A stretch of DNA of 64,000 nucleotides from Fasciolopsis buskii (taxonomy: Eukaryota > Platyhelminthes > Trematoda > Plagiorchiida > Fasciolidae): contig LUCM01006656.1 in the NCBI GenBank assembly GCA_008360955.1, forward strand, positions 191,427-255,426, in the 5' to 3' direction. The position numbers were made by a program, and so were the translations under genes. The notes beneath the pieces were generated by a model, which saw nothing but the letters and a program-made list of their open reading frames with translations, did not search any database and was not told the DNA's origin. Positions within the stretch are counted from its first letter, which is position 1. Each line of letters opens with the position of its first letter. Below are positions 47,514 to 59,075 of the stretch, in pieces.

Positions 47514-47800
47514 GATTCTTAACTGTTCGAATTCTCACCACACATATTTCTGAATATGAGTCAGAACAGTAAATTCGTTCAGGCAAAATGTCGGATTTCG
47601 AACCTCCCCGTTGTTCTTATCATTCGCCCCTGCCTGATAGACCAATCGATTGAGTGAATGGCAGATTAACAGAATCAGCCAAGTCTGGTTTCCTGACCGC
47701 GAATGACGGACACATTTTGAGTCAGCCTTCAGTTACTTTGTTTATTATACTGTTCATTTACCTTAATTTGTGGCTGTCAGATAAGATTCCTCGTGCGTCT

Positions 47801-47813
47801 GTGTGTGTGTGTG
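47801..47813. repeat. Short (GT)n run
   Basis: Six to seven GT units. Confidence 0.85.
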
Positions 47814-49172
47814 CCTAGCTTCTTCTGTTTCTACTCGTCATCATATCGTAGGAATTCTTAATTGTCTGCAATGTCTGGTACAAAATTTCGTCTGAAACCC
47901 CGGTTCCATGAACGTTCCGAAGATGCGTAAAAAACACGGCACGCAAGAAAAGAACCACCAGGTGATCGCTTTCGGATAGATGTATCAATTCGAAAAGGTT
48001 CATCAAAGACTAAACATTACCGTATACGACACACTTTGCACAGAGCAGCGCATTCGTGTGCACGCGCATCCAGTCCAGAACCAAATGCAAATTCGCAAAC
48101 AAGGCGAGAGAAATGTCACAAAAATCAGGCATGAACGATCGCATGTCCGGTAATTACTCGTTCCTTGTTTGTTGTCACGGCAGAAGGTGGCTTGTGCATC
48201 ACGCGATTGTTGAACAATGACCAAAGTACAGGAGAGTAGACGAGGTCCACAAAATCTTTGCTTCAAGTTTTCTATTACTCAAACAAAATTAAAACATGAC
48301 GATAATTATTTGTTGTAGATACAAAACAAAGATAACGTCTTTATGTTAGTGTGATTGTAATTAAGGACGTGAAAGTAATTACGGTGCGATCAAGCCTTAG
48401 TCTGTTCTTGATTCACATGATCACGACATTGATATATCGACTTTATCAAGCAGTGTCTCGTGACATTTGGGAAAACAAGCAACTTGGTGAGCAGTTGGTA
48501 AAATCAACTGCCTATCTCTTAAAACAGAGAAATTCAGCCGAAGCAAGTGCCTCAAACTCATGAGGTCCTGGTGCCAGTGTAAGCGTTGGTGGAAAGGCTC
48601 AAATGGTCGTTTGTGTACAATAACCGTCTTGGATGAGATAAGGAATCAATTTCAGTTTAAGACCGATGAGCTCATTCGACAAGGTGATTTTGATCGAGGC
48701 TTTGAATCAAATTTCAGGTCATACGTTAAAGCCGTGACTTCATCCACACTCAACCGGTAACTTAATTTGTCGTTCCTGGTCGGGTAAAAACCAATTTATC
48801 CTCCGTATACGCGAAAATTCGCGTCGAATTATGCTTGAATACCGTAATCCAAAAAATATGGGACCTTCCTGAGTCGGTGGTGCCTCCGGTCGAAAAAAGT
48901 TTTAATTATCATTCGATTACATTTTGCACTTTTTCCAATCATTGAGAAGAACTTGCAGAACCAGTGAAATTATGCTAATTTTTACGTTTAGACCGGGATA
49001 AACAAAGGAAACCAGAGGGACCAGTAAATGGAAGACCGGTTTAATGGGCTAAGCTGTTCGACGACTCCAAAAACATGAACAAACCGGGCGAACGAATGAT
49101 GCGTTTTTTATTAAATTGCATTGAGACTGTTGTGATACTTTCTCTGTCGCAACAATCTGATTGTAATTTATC

Positions 49173-49191
49173 TGTGTGTGTGTGTGTGTGT
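49173..49191. repeat. (TG)n microsatellite
   Basis: About nine TG units. Confidence 0.9.
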
Positions 49192-50059
49192 CTGCGTTTG
49201 TGGTTCTGACTACTGTGTGTTCCGTTTTGACCAGACTGTTGGCTACTTAATCTCATTGCAAACCTATGGTTTTATTCTGTATCCTCTAACTTCATTCAGC
49301 AGAAAGCCTGTCAGGTTCAATCAACACAGTGCGGAAGATCGTCGATTGTGTAGCATTGTTCCCGGTAAAAAACAATGGTTGTCTGCCATGGTTCAGTTGG
49401 CAAAACTATCTTGGCGATCTCGGTAACCGTGCTGTTAACTGCTATTGTTGAGCATTTAGGGTACGTCAAATTAATCAAGAAAAGCTTAGGGCCGATAAAC
49501 GTATTCTTCTTAACAAAATCCGTGCACAACCGTGTCAAACGAGAACAATGCAAAAACGAACTGATACATATCTGCTTAAAAGATTGCAACAATTGGTTGT
49601 TAGAAAAATATCCAATGCAGCTTATTTATTTATGATTGATTATAAACAGTTTGAATGTTCACTGATAAATCAGTCATGTTTCTATTTGTACCCGACAAAC
49701 AAGTTCAGCTGAACCGCTTTAAACAAACTGCTTAGGAGAAATTTATTAGTCCTAAAAACAGTATGAAATAATTAAATAAACATGGTGTCATTGATTTGAC
49801 ATTTTTCGAAGAAAAACCGTTCCGGTTGCTTAAGGTAATCGTACACGGGCTGTCAGATGATTTGTTTGCACGAGTTTCAAAAAAAGCATTTTGTTGATCA
49901 GCAGAAATCGGACATATGTCTGCCAGTACAAAACAGACGAAATGTCAACAGAAAAAGCGATTTGTGAATTGGTGAGTTTTGTGCATTTTCTTACCTCCGT
50001 TAAACCAATCTGTTGAATGTGATGCAGGTTCCAATTAGAGTTCACCAGAATGCAATTCC

Positions 50060-50248
50060 GCCTGGTTCTCTCGAATTTGACCAAGCGGATAAGGTCGTGG
50101 CGTTCGGACATGAAGGTCGCGGGTTCGAGTCCTCCCACCGCCGGTCAACTTCCCCACTTGGTAGCCCCTTGTTGGCCACGGTCCCCATACTGAAAAATGA
50201 TCTTCACTGTTATTTCACTAATAAAGAAAGTAAATGATTAAAAAAAAC
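50060..50248 (+). mobile_element. tRNA-type SINE with replaced 5' arm
   Basis: From GACCAAGCGGATAAGG on, the copy is normal: B box GGTTCGAGTCC, CACCGCCGG, body with CAACTTCCCCACTTGG, and tail TTTCACTAATAAAGAAAGTAAA. Upstream, GCCTGG is followed by TTCTCTCGAATTT instead of the usual CCGGCGGTG, so the 5' half of the acceptor stem is lost while its 3' partner survives. Confidence 0.85.
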
Positions 50249-51924
50249 CAGAACCTGAATAATTTCGGTGTTTTTTGCCTGGGTAATTTTTAAAAAGGTG
50301 CTCTGCTAAAAACACTAATTTTTATAACCTCATGTTAAAAGTCTTGTGGGGAACAACGATGCCTCTTAACAGCTTCTCACAAACTGTTCACCAGGCAGCC
50401 ATAATCGATCACAGAATTCACAAATGCGAATTTTCTATCAAAAACAGTCCCAAAATTAACACGATTACATGAATTTCCAAAGTTTCTAAACTCCTTCATT
50501 TGTCCGAAAGATCTAGGTTATTCCTGAATCAGAATTAACAAAAATGCGATTTTCATTACTCATTTTCCATTCAGAACTTATTCTTATTCACACGAACTCA
50601 TCCACTTTGCATACTATTAATGAACACTAACTGAAACATTTCTGCCCAAGCAAATTATCGGTCAGCGGAAAGCTAGAGAACGAATTTTCTATCAATAAAA
50701 TCTGACCGAGCCCGAATTGATGCCACTGTGTATGGCGCCACGTTTTGCGCACTTCATCACACACGGTTTCGGGATATCGATCAGTCCATGCCAGTTCCGA
50801 CTAGTTTGGGTGATCCAGTTTATCCCAATGGGATTTCGATCGAATTCGATTCACAGTTATCCTTGAGTAGATATTTCGTAAGGGAAGAACGCGGGAGGGC
50901 TCAGTCACGCAACTCAGATAGTTCGACGATGAAGAATCCTAGGATGCAAATGTGTGGCTAAAATAAAAGTCATGGCCTGTTCCATGCTAACACGTACCCA
51001 TCCGTATAAACCTCACTGTTGCCAATACCGTGCATACGTACTTCGTTCAACCGTGAACAACATGGGATGAGCCCGAACTGAATGCCCAGAATTTCCTTTT
51101 GTTTATGTCTCAACTGTTGATAATTATGTTCTCTGCGAAGCATAACATTTCCTAAATCTATCTATCCGAAACCTGTGTTAACCGGATGTCGCGCAAGGTC
51201 GCTTTTTTATTTCATCACCGCAGACAAACTCTTTTTAGGGGTCATCCGGTTGACTGATGTGTTTGTTGTTCCACGATAGCTTCCGGCAAGTGAAAATAGC
51301 TTAGCAGCTGACACAGTGTCTGTTAGCCAAACCTAACGGTCACATGGTCACTCGTCCAGTCATTCGAACGAAACAGATTGGCGTGAGGGCGGGGTAGGCG
51401 AGCGACAGATTGTATGAAACCCGAATGAATTGTCGCAGTTTCCACCCACTTGTGGTTTCCCGGTACCCAGTTACAAGAAAACAGAAGGTTTGGCGACCCA
51501 CTATCCGGCAGCATAGCAGAACAGTTAATCATCAGGAGAAAGTAATGAATTGGCTTGGATTTCCGATTGTCTGTTTTTGCGGAACACATGTTTGGAACAC
51601 AACTGACTGACTCACCGCACATCGCTATGGCGCTTATGACAGCCAAATGGATCTGATTAGTCAATTCAATATTGTGGTTTAAGGTGAATCCTGCTTGTGC
51701 GTCCTAAGCGGGCGCCATGTTTGGGACGACAGTTGCCACTGCAAAGCAATTGCTGTCACGGTAACGTGTGAAGCAGGTCGCAGTTAATAAATGACAAACC
51801 TATGCGATTTGCCTCAATTCGATGGAGTAGTACCTTACTGGTTTGATGGAGTGAAGCAGTGCTTTACCGGGCGGTAGACAGTTGTAGGAAAGGTGGTGAA
51901 GTTCAATAAAACCGTTCAGAGCCT
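50249..51924. other. No gene or repeat recognised
   Basis: Frames up to 113 codons (51323-51664 minus) without motifs. A CAGTGCTTT at about 51857 resembles the 3' end of the hammerhead in the next element, possibly by chance. Confidence 0.35.
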
Positions 51925-52095
51925 GCCCGGTAGCGTAATGGCTAAGGCGTTCGACTCAGAATCGTTCGTCCTTGTTCGGGTTCGCGTCCCAGTACGGGCT
52001 CGATGGATGTACACTGCTGATGATGCCTAACAAGGATGAAACAGCTGTACAGTGCTTCCACGGTTTCTTTATAGTGAGTTGAGCGGTGATATCAC
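51925..52095 (+). mobile_element. SINE with tRNA-like head and hammerhead ribozyme
   Basis: The head is tRNA-like: GCCCG (51925) pairs with CGGGC (51995), the A box TAGCGTAATGG is at 51931-51941, and the B box GGTTCGCGTCC at 51979-51989 has one change from consensus. The anticodon-arm position reads CTCAGAA, as in Leu-type tRNAs. A hammerhead-like module follows at 52012-52054, then CTTCCACGGTTTC and AT-richer sequence; the 3' boundary is uncertain. The arrangement, a pol III promoter plus hammerhead in a short repeat, is that of the SM-alpha repeats of schistosomes. The sequence differs completely from the main SINE family of this window. Confidence 0.75.
52012..52054 (+). ncRNA. Hammerhead ribozyme, partly eroded
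   Basis: Conserved core CTGATGA at 52017-52023 and GAAA at 52038-52041. Stem I is CACTG (52012-52016) with CAGTG (52050-52054). Stem II is CCT/AGG around AACA, with its core-proximal pairs mutated (TG facing AT instead of a G-C-closed stem). Stem III is the palindrome CAGCTG with no loop, as in minimal hammerheads that work as dimers. The expected cleavage triplet is GTA, with cutting after A52049. Loss of the stem II base pairs probably reduces or abolishes activity. Confidence 0.72.
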
Positions 52096-52980
52096 GTGTC
52101 GAATGATTTCATGGAAAGTACTAACGGCAGTAACTTTCTATTTCTCAGAAGCGATTTCATCGCCGGAAACACGCTCGCGGCCCCGATCAATGAGAGATGC
52201 ATAATCTAGCGAGACGCACAGCTCGACCAGGTTCTGTATTTTCTCGACTTTCACAGGCTAACTGTCCCATTCCAAATGAAAATACCAGTAACGACAAATT
52301 TATGCCAACGATATTTGTTTGGAGATAAGGCCTCTGCTGTCACCCAACTTGCTGCCACAAATAACCAGGTCATATATATCAATCCCCGTTTCCAGATCAT
52401 GGTTGTCGGTACTCCCTCCGTGTGGTGCACGCTAGTGGGTGTGGGCGTGACCTTTCCACAACATTCATGCGTCAAGCAGAACGTGGTTTCCTCAGGATAC
52501 CTCGGCTGGCTAACTTCGGAGTACCCTTAATGACTGTGGTTATTGAAAGACAGCTCTCAAACAAATCTAGTTAGGCTATTTTATACTTGCGAGAACTTGT
52601 AGATTTCTTGTCGTTGTCCAACTGTATTTATAAATCGGTGATTAGCACGAGAAAATTTGTAAATCCCCATGAGATTGACATGCAGAGTATACGACAAAGT
52701 AGTTGCATTTGTTCTGCATTTGCTGGTATCCATGAAACACTGTATGACGTATGAATATATATGTATGTAAATATGTATATATATGAATATGTATACACAC
52801 ATGCGTATGCATCAAGAAGACCACCGACCTCCAGCAAATCTGGATTTTTTTATCTAGAAGCAGCGAGTCTTGAACATTCATTTCGATCATGGGATCTCAT
52901 CTTGATTGTTAAGGGTGTGTATAGATGGTAAATCCATGATGGTAGCCAACGAGTTTCCAGTACCGACTTTAAAAGCGGGG
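52096..52980. other. No gene; TA-rich microsatellite inside
   Basis: Frames of 60-84 codons (52276-52530 plus and others) with no motif. Confidence 0.35.
52749..52803. repeat. Imperfect (TA)n/(TGTA)n microsatellite
   Basis: TATATATGTATGTAAATATGTATATATA-type sequence running into CACACAC. Confidence 0.85.
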
Positions 52981-53105
52981 CGTACAAGTATGAGGATGAC
53001 TGAACAAGATAGTACCGGGTAAACACATCTGAAGACCAGCCGTGATCGTAAAGCCAGGAAATTGCATCCACTCATCCTTATGCAAAACACAGTACTGACA
53101 ACAAA
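52981..53105 (+). mobile_element. Decayed inner-MITE copy
   Basis: Order and spacing follow the inner MITE: ACTGAACAAGATAGTACCGGG, ACACATCTGAAGACCAG, CGTAAAGCCAGG, CATCCACTCATCCTTATGC, AACACAGTACTGA. About 14 bases of the TGTGCTTCGGGTG segment are missing. Clearly older than the copies at 37.6 and 47.3 kb. Confidence 0.6.
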
Positions 53106-53770
53106 AGTCCAGTTCGACTGCATTTAGTATGACAGCCCGTCATAGCTGAAGAGCAGTTAGGAGTCACAAAAGGCAGTGTGAAAGTAGAAGAACAATTTGC
53201 CATTGGCAACTGCACAGGGGATGCACACCTATTGGGGAAAATGTTGCATTCGGTATGAAAAATCATGCACCTGAACTGAATTCACTCCTATCGAATTGTT
53301 TTTTATCCCTCCAAATCAGTACGGTATGCTCATTTCGACATTTCTTTATCAGAAGCAACTGACCAGCTGAACGTCGTTATGTTGTGGACACGACATTGCG
53401 TTACAATACCAAGAATTCGTTTTCTTCAAGATAATTCGGGAAATTCTCTGAAATTGCTAAGGCGCTCCAAATGGACCTTGATAAATAATTCATTTTACTC
53501 GCTCTTCCACTATTAAGCTGCATTTCAACTTGAACTCATCAATGAGTCCTAGGTGAGCAACCGCATAATTACCCTACATTTTTCCAATGATCGCATCATG
53601 CTTCCAAAAGTCTCCTTTTCCATTAATGACCGAAAACCTACAATAGTATTGCGCTTCTTGATGGCTAGATAGCAACAGATTGATTTTCACGATTTACCTA
53701 GCGGAGGCTTTTACAGGGATCAAACAAAATGAAACTAGCCAAACCTATCTTTTAAATCCTTTTATCTGTC
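53106..53770. other. No gene or repeat recognised
   Basis: Only one 62-codon minus-strand frame; nothing else seen. Confidence 0.35.
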
Positions 53771-53843
53771 TCCATTTGGCAGCCGGTGTCAGGATTCGAG
53801 CCCTGAGGCTTCAAGTCCAGACACCACGACCTTATCCACATGA
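53771..53843 (-). mobile_element. tRNA-type SINE, head fragment
   Basis: Minus strand: GTGGATAAGGTCGTGGTGTC, then GGGCTCGAATCC as the B box, then GACACCGGCTGCCAAATGG. The start of the A box and the body and tail are missing, leaving an approximately 70-base scrap of the main family. Confidence 0.6.
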
Positions 53844-54722
53844 AAATTATCAATCTTTTTAAGCTGAAAATCTATGAAAACAGACAGTTACTCTAGTCGA
53901 TATTATAGAAAATCATAATTATATTGTATTATTTTGCATAGGTCGAGCACCTATTTGTTGCGGTAAATGCGTGGTGCTTGACCAACAGTTCAAGTGGTGT
54001 CAACGGTTAGATTGTCTTTAACAGACAAGGGGATAGGAACAGTTGCGATTTTGGACTGACCAAGCGGAACATCTGTCACACAACAACCGTGACGATTCCC
54101 CCACGTGTGCCGTTTACACAGAACTGTGAGGCGTGACAATTCCGACTGACTAAAAACTGTCATTATTTCTGCGAAACGTGTTTGCTCTCTGGCGGACGTA
54201 AATTTAAACACACACGTGCAAGTCTTGCTGAAATTCATACTGCTCGCGCAGGAAGAACAATTTCGAATTGGTATTTGAAGAAAATAAGGAATAAATTATC
54301 TGAATGCCTAATTCTTCCGGCCGGTAGGAAGTGATGAACAGCAATTGTTACAACACCAGCGGCAGAAATGGAAAGGATCCTGTCGACAACCTAATTTAGA
54401 GAACGTCTCGGGAATTGAATAAGGACGCATTACATGCTAGTCAGGGGAACGAAATGAGCCCATTCAGAATAAAGTAGGGCATCGTACTAAAAAACCAATA
54501 CGGTGTAATTAAGACTTGATGGTCGTTAAGCCCATAACTGACCTCCAAGGAATCTCTGGGTCGTTTTGAAATGAGGTTCACAAAAAGAGGTAGAAAATCA
54601 TTGCAAATATAGCGGCAGTAAAATTTTAAATTGTCTAGTTTATTGTTCACTTATATTGGAAAGCTTTCGAAATATGGGGATCAGAAAATCGCACACGTCT
54701 TAGATACCGGTGACGCTTGGGC
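53844..54722. other. No gene or repeat recognised
   Basis: Frames of 69 and 82 codons on the minus strand without motifs; AT-rich. Confidence 0.35.
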
Positions 54723-55181
54723 TAAGGGAGGTTTTCAAACGAACGCTATCTTAGGATAAAGCATGGTTTCATGCACACTGGGTCTAGTAGTGCAGCACTT
54801 TTTCCAACTTCAAAAGAACAGCACCAACAAGCTTCTTTCGAAAAAAAAGGTCCGCATTCTTACTACTTATATGTTATTAAGATCGCCAAATGTTTGTCAC
54901 AGTATGGTGACAAACACGTCTCCAGTAATCGATCAAAGGAAAGGCTGTCTCAAATGTACTATTCCAAAAGTGAACAGTTTGGGCAAACACAAGGCAAGAG
55001 AAAGAGAATTTTGAGCAGTCTATTCGCAGAAATGCTTTACGGATCACCTATTCCCATGCACGGATCGGGCAAATGCACGGAAAGCCCACGCTCACCAGCT
55101 AGCGCCAAAACAATACGTCGTGTCGTGCACGTTGCACGACTGACTAAACTGCAATATTTGCTGACATTGGACGTATTTTAG
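54723..55181 (+). CDS. Long hydrophilic open frame, product unknown
   Basis: About 152 codons without a stop, ending TAG, with an ATG at 54771 giving 136 codons. The translation is rich in Ser, Lys, Gln and Arg with no membrane segment or known motif. I estimate about one frame in two windows of this size would be this long by chance. Acceptor-like sites occur inside its start (GTCTAG, AGTGCAG) and a weak donor (GAC|GTATTT) just before the stop, so an exon is possible but unproven. Confidence 0.2.
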
Positions 55182-58100
55182 TACGCGTCTTTCCCAATCA
55201 GGACAACAGTGCATGCATGGACTGATGCTTATGTTAGTCGAACTTAAGTCATGGAATTCAGTAGTCAAATAAAAACGTTCTAATTTTCGGATGTGATTCA
55301 CTCGTCACTTTTGAAACATGTGCTTCAAGGAATGCGCTTGTTTTTTTTCACGTGGACGGTGATCCTGCTTAATATCGAAAACGGGACTTGGGCTGGCACA
55401 ATTGTTGGAAACGAAGTCTCATTTTGTTTGAACCAGTGTATTATCCCCTCGTATCAAGACATCGGGAAGGCTGATTTCTATTCAAGATCATTGGTTCAAG
55501 ACCATGAAAACGAGATTAATCCATAAAGTTGTTTGGTTGAGTGACTTTGCAGCCCAGTTCATCTGTAGGGTTAAACAAGATGCAGTTAAAATGTATGACC
55601 TTACTTCTAGCATTAACAGTTAGTATTAATTCCTTGAAAATTCCCACTGAGCACATTGAGAAAACACAAGTTAGCGAACAAGCTCGTTTCAGTGACTCGT
55701 ACTCATGCAATTACATCACTGAATATTTTTGGAAAACTTTTTTCTTTAGGAAGGATTAGACTAGTCAGATAAAAACGTGGGTGAGGAAGGGATTTGCGAT
55801 GTTACATGCATAACTTGAATACACATGAACGTGTTGGGTTAATTGTTTTGTTGTCTAGGGTTTGTACTGGAACAGACGGTAGATCAGGGGAGCTGAAGCG
55901 CAACCACAAATTGCTTTTGAGAGCACAGTGCAAGATTTCAAAGGCAACGTTTCCAAATATGCAGTGATGCAATGGCATAAGTACGAATCACTGAAAACGA
56001 ACTTGTTCGCCAACTTGTTTTCTCAATTGGTATTAAATTCGATTGGGAACGAAAACTTGGCAATTATTAGTAGGTTATCTTGGCCTCGTGTTTGGGAGTA
56101 TAAAGCAGGGCCGAAATAGTTAGTAAAACAAGAGCTTCTGTGGGAAGAGAAAGCTAGTCAGAATTCCTAAATACAACCTTTGGTTTTTGCTTCTCACATT
56201 CCCGCGAGTTAGGCTAGATAGCTAGGGCAATTCAGGCCAGATAGGACACGTTGCACTCTATTAGCAGACCTAATAAGAAGTGGTGAAAATAGTTGTAATT
56301 TGCAATGATATTTCAATATACCCAATCGGATCTAGGAACTTTAAAATTATAGCGAAATATATGTGGCCTACATTACAAATAGTGAGGTCATTCTATCTAT
56401 CTAGGTGTACGTCTATCCACTCGTTTCTATCCAACCAATTATCATTCTGTCTACCGGCCGTTTCCTTCTGTGTACAGGGGATTCATGCAATAGTCCGATA
56501 TCTAAAATATCTTCCTAATTATACAGCATCCCAGGGCATTGAGAATCGCTCCCTTGTAAATACGCAATATTTAAATAAACTATAAAACATTTTAGATGAG
56601 AATGATTAGACTACCGTCGGCTGTCCAACTTTCCCGGGTTCTTCACAAGTTTGCAATTCCGATGTTCTTACCTTTGATTCCCTGGGCTTGGGCCAAATCA
56701 TTCCCAAAGGATAGCGCCAGCAAATCACGAAATACGTTCAACGAGAAAGTGTTCACCCATTTCATTTCCAAAACTTTAAACATTTCCTTCGCCGTAGTCA
56801 TTCGACATTTCTCTATTTCATTATTCAATATCCCTGCGCGAAAATACATCACTGCTGCAGTCAATATATTATATGCGTTTACGGAACATTTTGGAACATT
56901 CCCGTGCACAGTCACACGGCCACCCTCAACGGTATTGAGGTAGGGGTGAACCTAGCCAAATGATTGCGTCTATTGGTCCATGTGTAAAATTATTTCTCAA
57001 TAAAACGCACGACGTACCTGGTCAATTGTTTTTTGAGACCGCGCAACAGTATGTTTGGTTTGCAGTTGATTAATGGGATAAAGAATCAAAGATTCAAAAC
57101 AATGAATTCACAGTGGGGGTGGAAGTAAGTAGGATATAGACCATCAATGCTTATCGATTGATAAATGGGCGAAAATGTTAGGTTTTCTTTGCCAGTGGAT
57201 TTCACTTGGCCCGAACACTTACAACAAACCGAACTTCAAATTTTGTCGTTTCTTGATTCTATTTTATCAAAATAATCAACAGAATGGTTTTGTGTGATTC
57301 ACGGGAATGCTGTCTTCTCTGAGTTGCGAAACTTTTTTTTCACAAACCGCGCTGGACTGCTTATTGATTCGAAAATATATATGCAAACCAAGCGGAAAAC
57401 ATTTATGTGCGATGGACACCACACGCACATTTCAATTTTCGGCTTGACGATAATAAATCTCATCTCAAACTACCCACTTTTCATTCGGCCAGTGAGTACA
57501 GTAAGGCGAAAAATAATTCTTTAGCCGATTTCTTCATGAAGATGCGTTTCCGCCACAGTAGGACAGAACAGATAGTCGTCTTATCAACCAAATCAGCGTT
57601 GTGGTTGATGCTACTCAAATGCAATTTAGTATTTAATGCACCACACTGTCTATAATAGCAGCAAATATATGTATTTCAGGTTCATGGTCAGCTGGTTTGT
57701 TTTACCAGATGAAAAAATTATCCTAGATGCGATGAATGTTTGTTAGCCCAGCCATTCCAAAATTTTTGCAAACAGCCACCCATATAGTCTGGAAACAGAA
57801 CGATAAATGTACTCGACAAAGACATGTACAACTAGTGAAACAGCTTTGTTGCGGTCGGCAGACCAAATCTTACCTTACTACAAAATACACTTTTATGCCT
57901 TCTAATCCCATTGCACAAAATTCAATTTTCAAGAATCATTCATCAGAGTTGCTTTACATCTTTTATCGAAAATCGATAAATATCAAACCGTTCTGTCATC
58001 TTCGTGGTTGTGTTATCGATCTGAGCCAAAATGTGAGTGAGAACTAATAAAAACAATCTCGCATTCTTTTATCCCTGCTTGCTGGACTTTGCCAATAAAG

Positions 58101-58756
58101 CCATGGGGATGGAATACGAACTCCCTCGAATCGATCGAGAAATGAAACAGATTTCTTCTGCTTGACTTTAATTAGCACGAGAAAGCTTACTAAGGATCAC
58201 CTAAGTAGCGGTTAGTCGTACATTACGGATGACATATGGAGAAGAACAGCATAACAATTTTGAATTGGATGGTTGAAGGAAGTTATCAAACAAATGGCCT
58301 CATTCGGCAAGAAATGTTGGTAAACATGGAAAAAATGGTAGCCTTAAAAAGGCAACGCTCGAAATTTGACGTTTTCTTCATTCTGCTCAGTTTTTTAAGT
58401 TTTCTCGATCAGCTGTGGAAAACCCGCATGCATAATTACCGTTTTCAGATGGTCGTTTTGTCCCCCCTAGCTATAAGAACCATTTTTGCGTTATCTGATA
58501 ATTGCCTGCAATAGAAAATAAATCAATGAAAATTTCAAATGAAGTTAAACGCAATTTAGGTAGTAATATTTAGGATAAAACTAAGAGCCAAATCATGATA
58601 ACCCATGATTCGCGGTTTCCACATACTCTATAAATATCATCGGAACCTGACTGGATGAAATTGATTGTGATATGCGGTTTGGAAAAAAGGGGTGGGTGCG
58701 GATTATTGATTGTTCGAGGTTGGGAATAGTCAACTGAAAATCGTACTCGAGACGGG
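55182..58756. other. No gene or repeat recognised
   Basis: Frames of 60-115 codons at 55.3-58.5 kb. One (55541-55759) opens with a signal-peptide-like MQLKCMTLLLALTVSINS segment, but nothing supports expression. No repeat seen. Confidence 0.3.
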
Positions 58757-59075
58757 TTAGCTGCTTCCTGTCACGCGTGAAAGGTCACGGTCAAGTATGT
58801 TTGGAATTTGGTTGGTATTCTCCGACTGCGACCAAGGTAGCTGCAGTAATTTGACAAAATGTTTCTGTGAACGCAGCGATGGGTTCAACAACCCGATTGT
58901 TATTGGCTGTGCTGTTGCCAAATGAAGCTGACGGATAACTTCCGACGAATTCCCCGGTACCTTGTAGACCACCTGGAAATCTACGTCATTCGTCTGGTGT
59001 CCTGAGTCTGCGAGGTGCACTGTGATCGCACTGGTTATGGATTTTCTTGTTCCAATGTTCAGCCAAGTTTTTTTG
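58757..59075 (-). pseudogene. Penelope-like element remnant (GIY-YIG end)
   Basis: The minus-strand frame reads SAITVHLADSGH, then FQVVYKVPGN, then LATAQPITIGLLNPSL, then QKHFVKLLQLPW. This order (a His-x-x-x-x-x-Gly-His block, a VxYR-like block, an EAxxI-like helix, and a QK...LPW end) is the C-terminal part of the GIY-YIG-type domain familiar from Penelope-like retroelements in flukes. Just upstream a LAEHWNKK segment in another frame fits the R-x-x-EH helix of the same domain, so a frameshift near 59035-59045 has separated them. No GIY-YIG start and no reverse transcriptase is visible further upstream. A dead 3' fragment. Confidence 0.55.

Larger units (their letters stand above)
47514..50059. 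other. No gene; two (GT)n runs inside
   Basis: Two consecutive plus-strand frames at 48351-48563 and 48560-48760 look soluble and charged but show no motif or clear splice sites. A B-box-like GGTTCGAAATCC (minus, about 47.6 kb) has no convincing partner A box. Confidence 0.3.

Noticed and set aside
47590..47660. B-box-like GGTTCGAAATCC on the minus strand
   Set aside because: It has an extra base relative to consensus, and no A box at the right spacing or SINE body is present.
52581..52890. Overlapping Tyr/Ile/His-rich frames on the minus strand
   Set aside because: Produced by translating the TA-rich microsatellite.
55541..55759. Frame with a signal-peptide-like start (MTLLLALTVSINS)
   Set aside because: A hydrophobic N-terminus of this length is common in AT-rich chance frames; no downstream domain or splice support.
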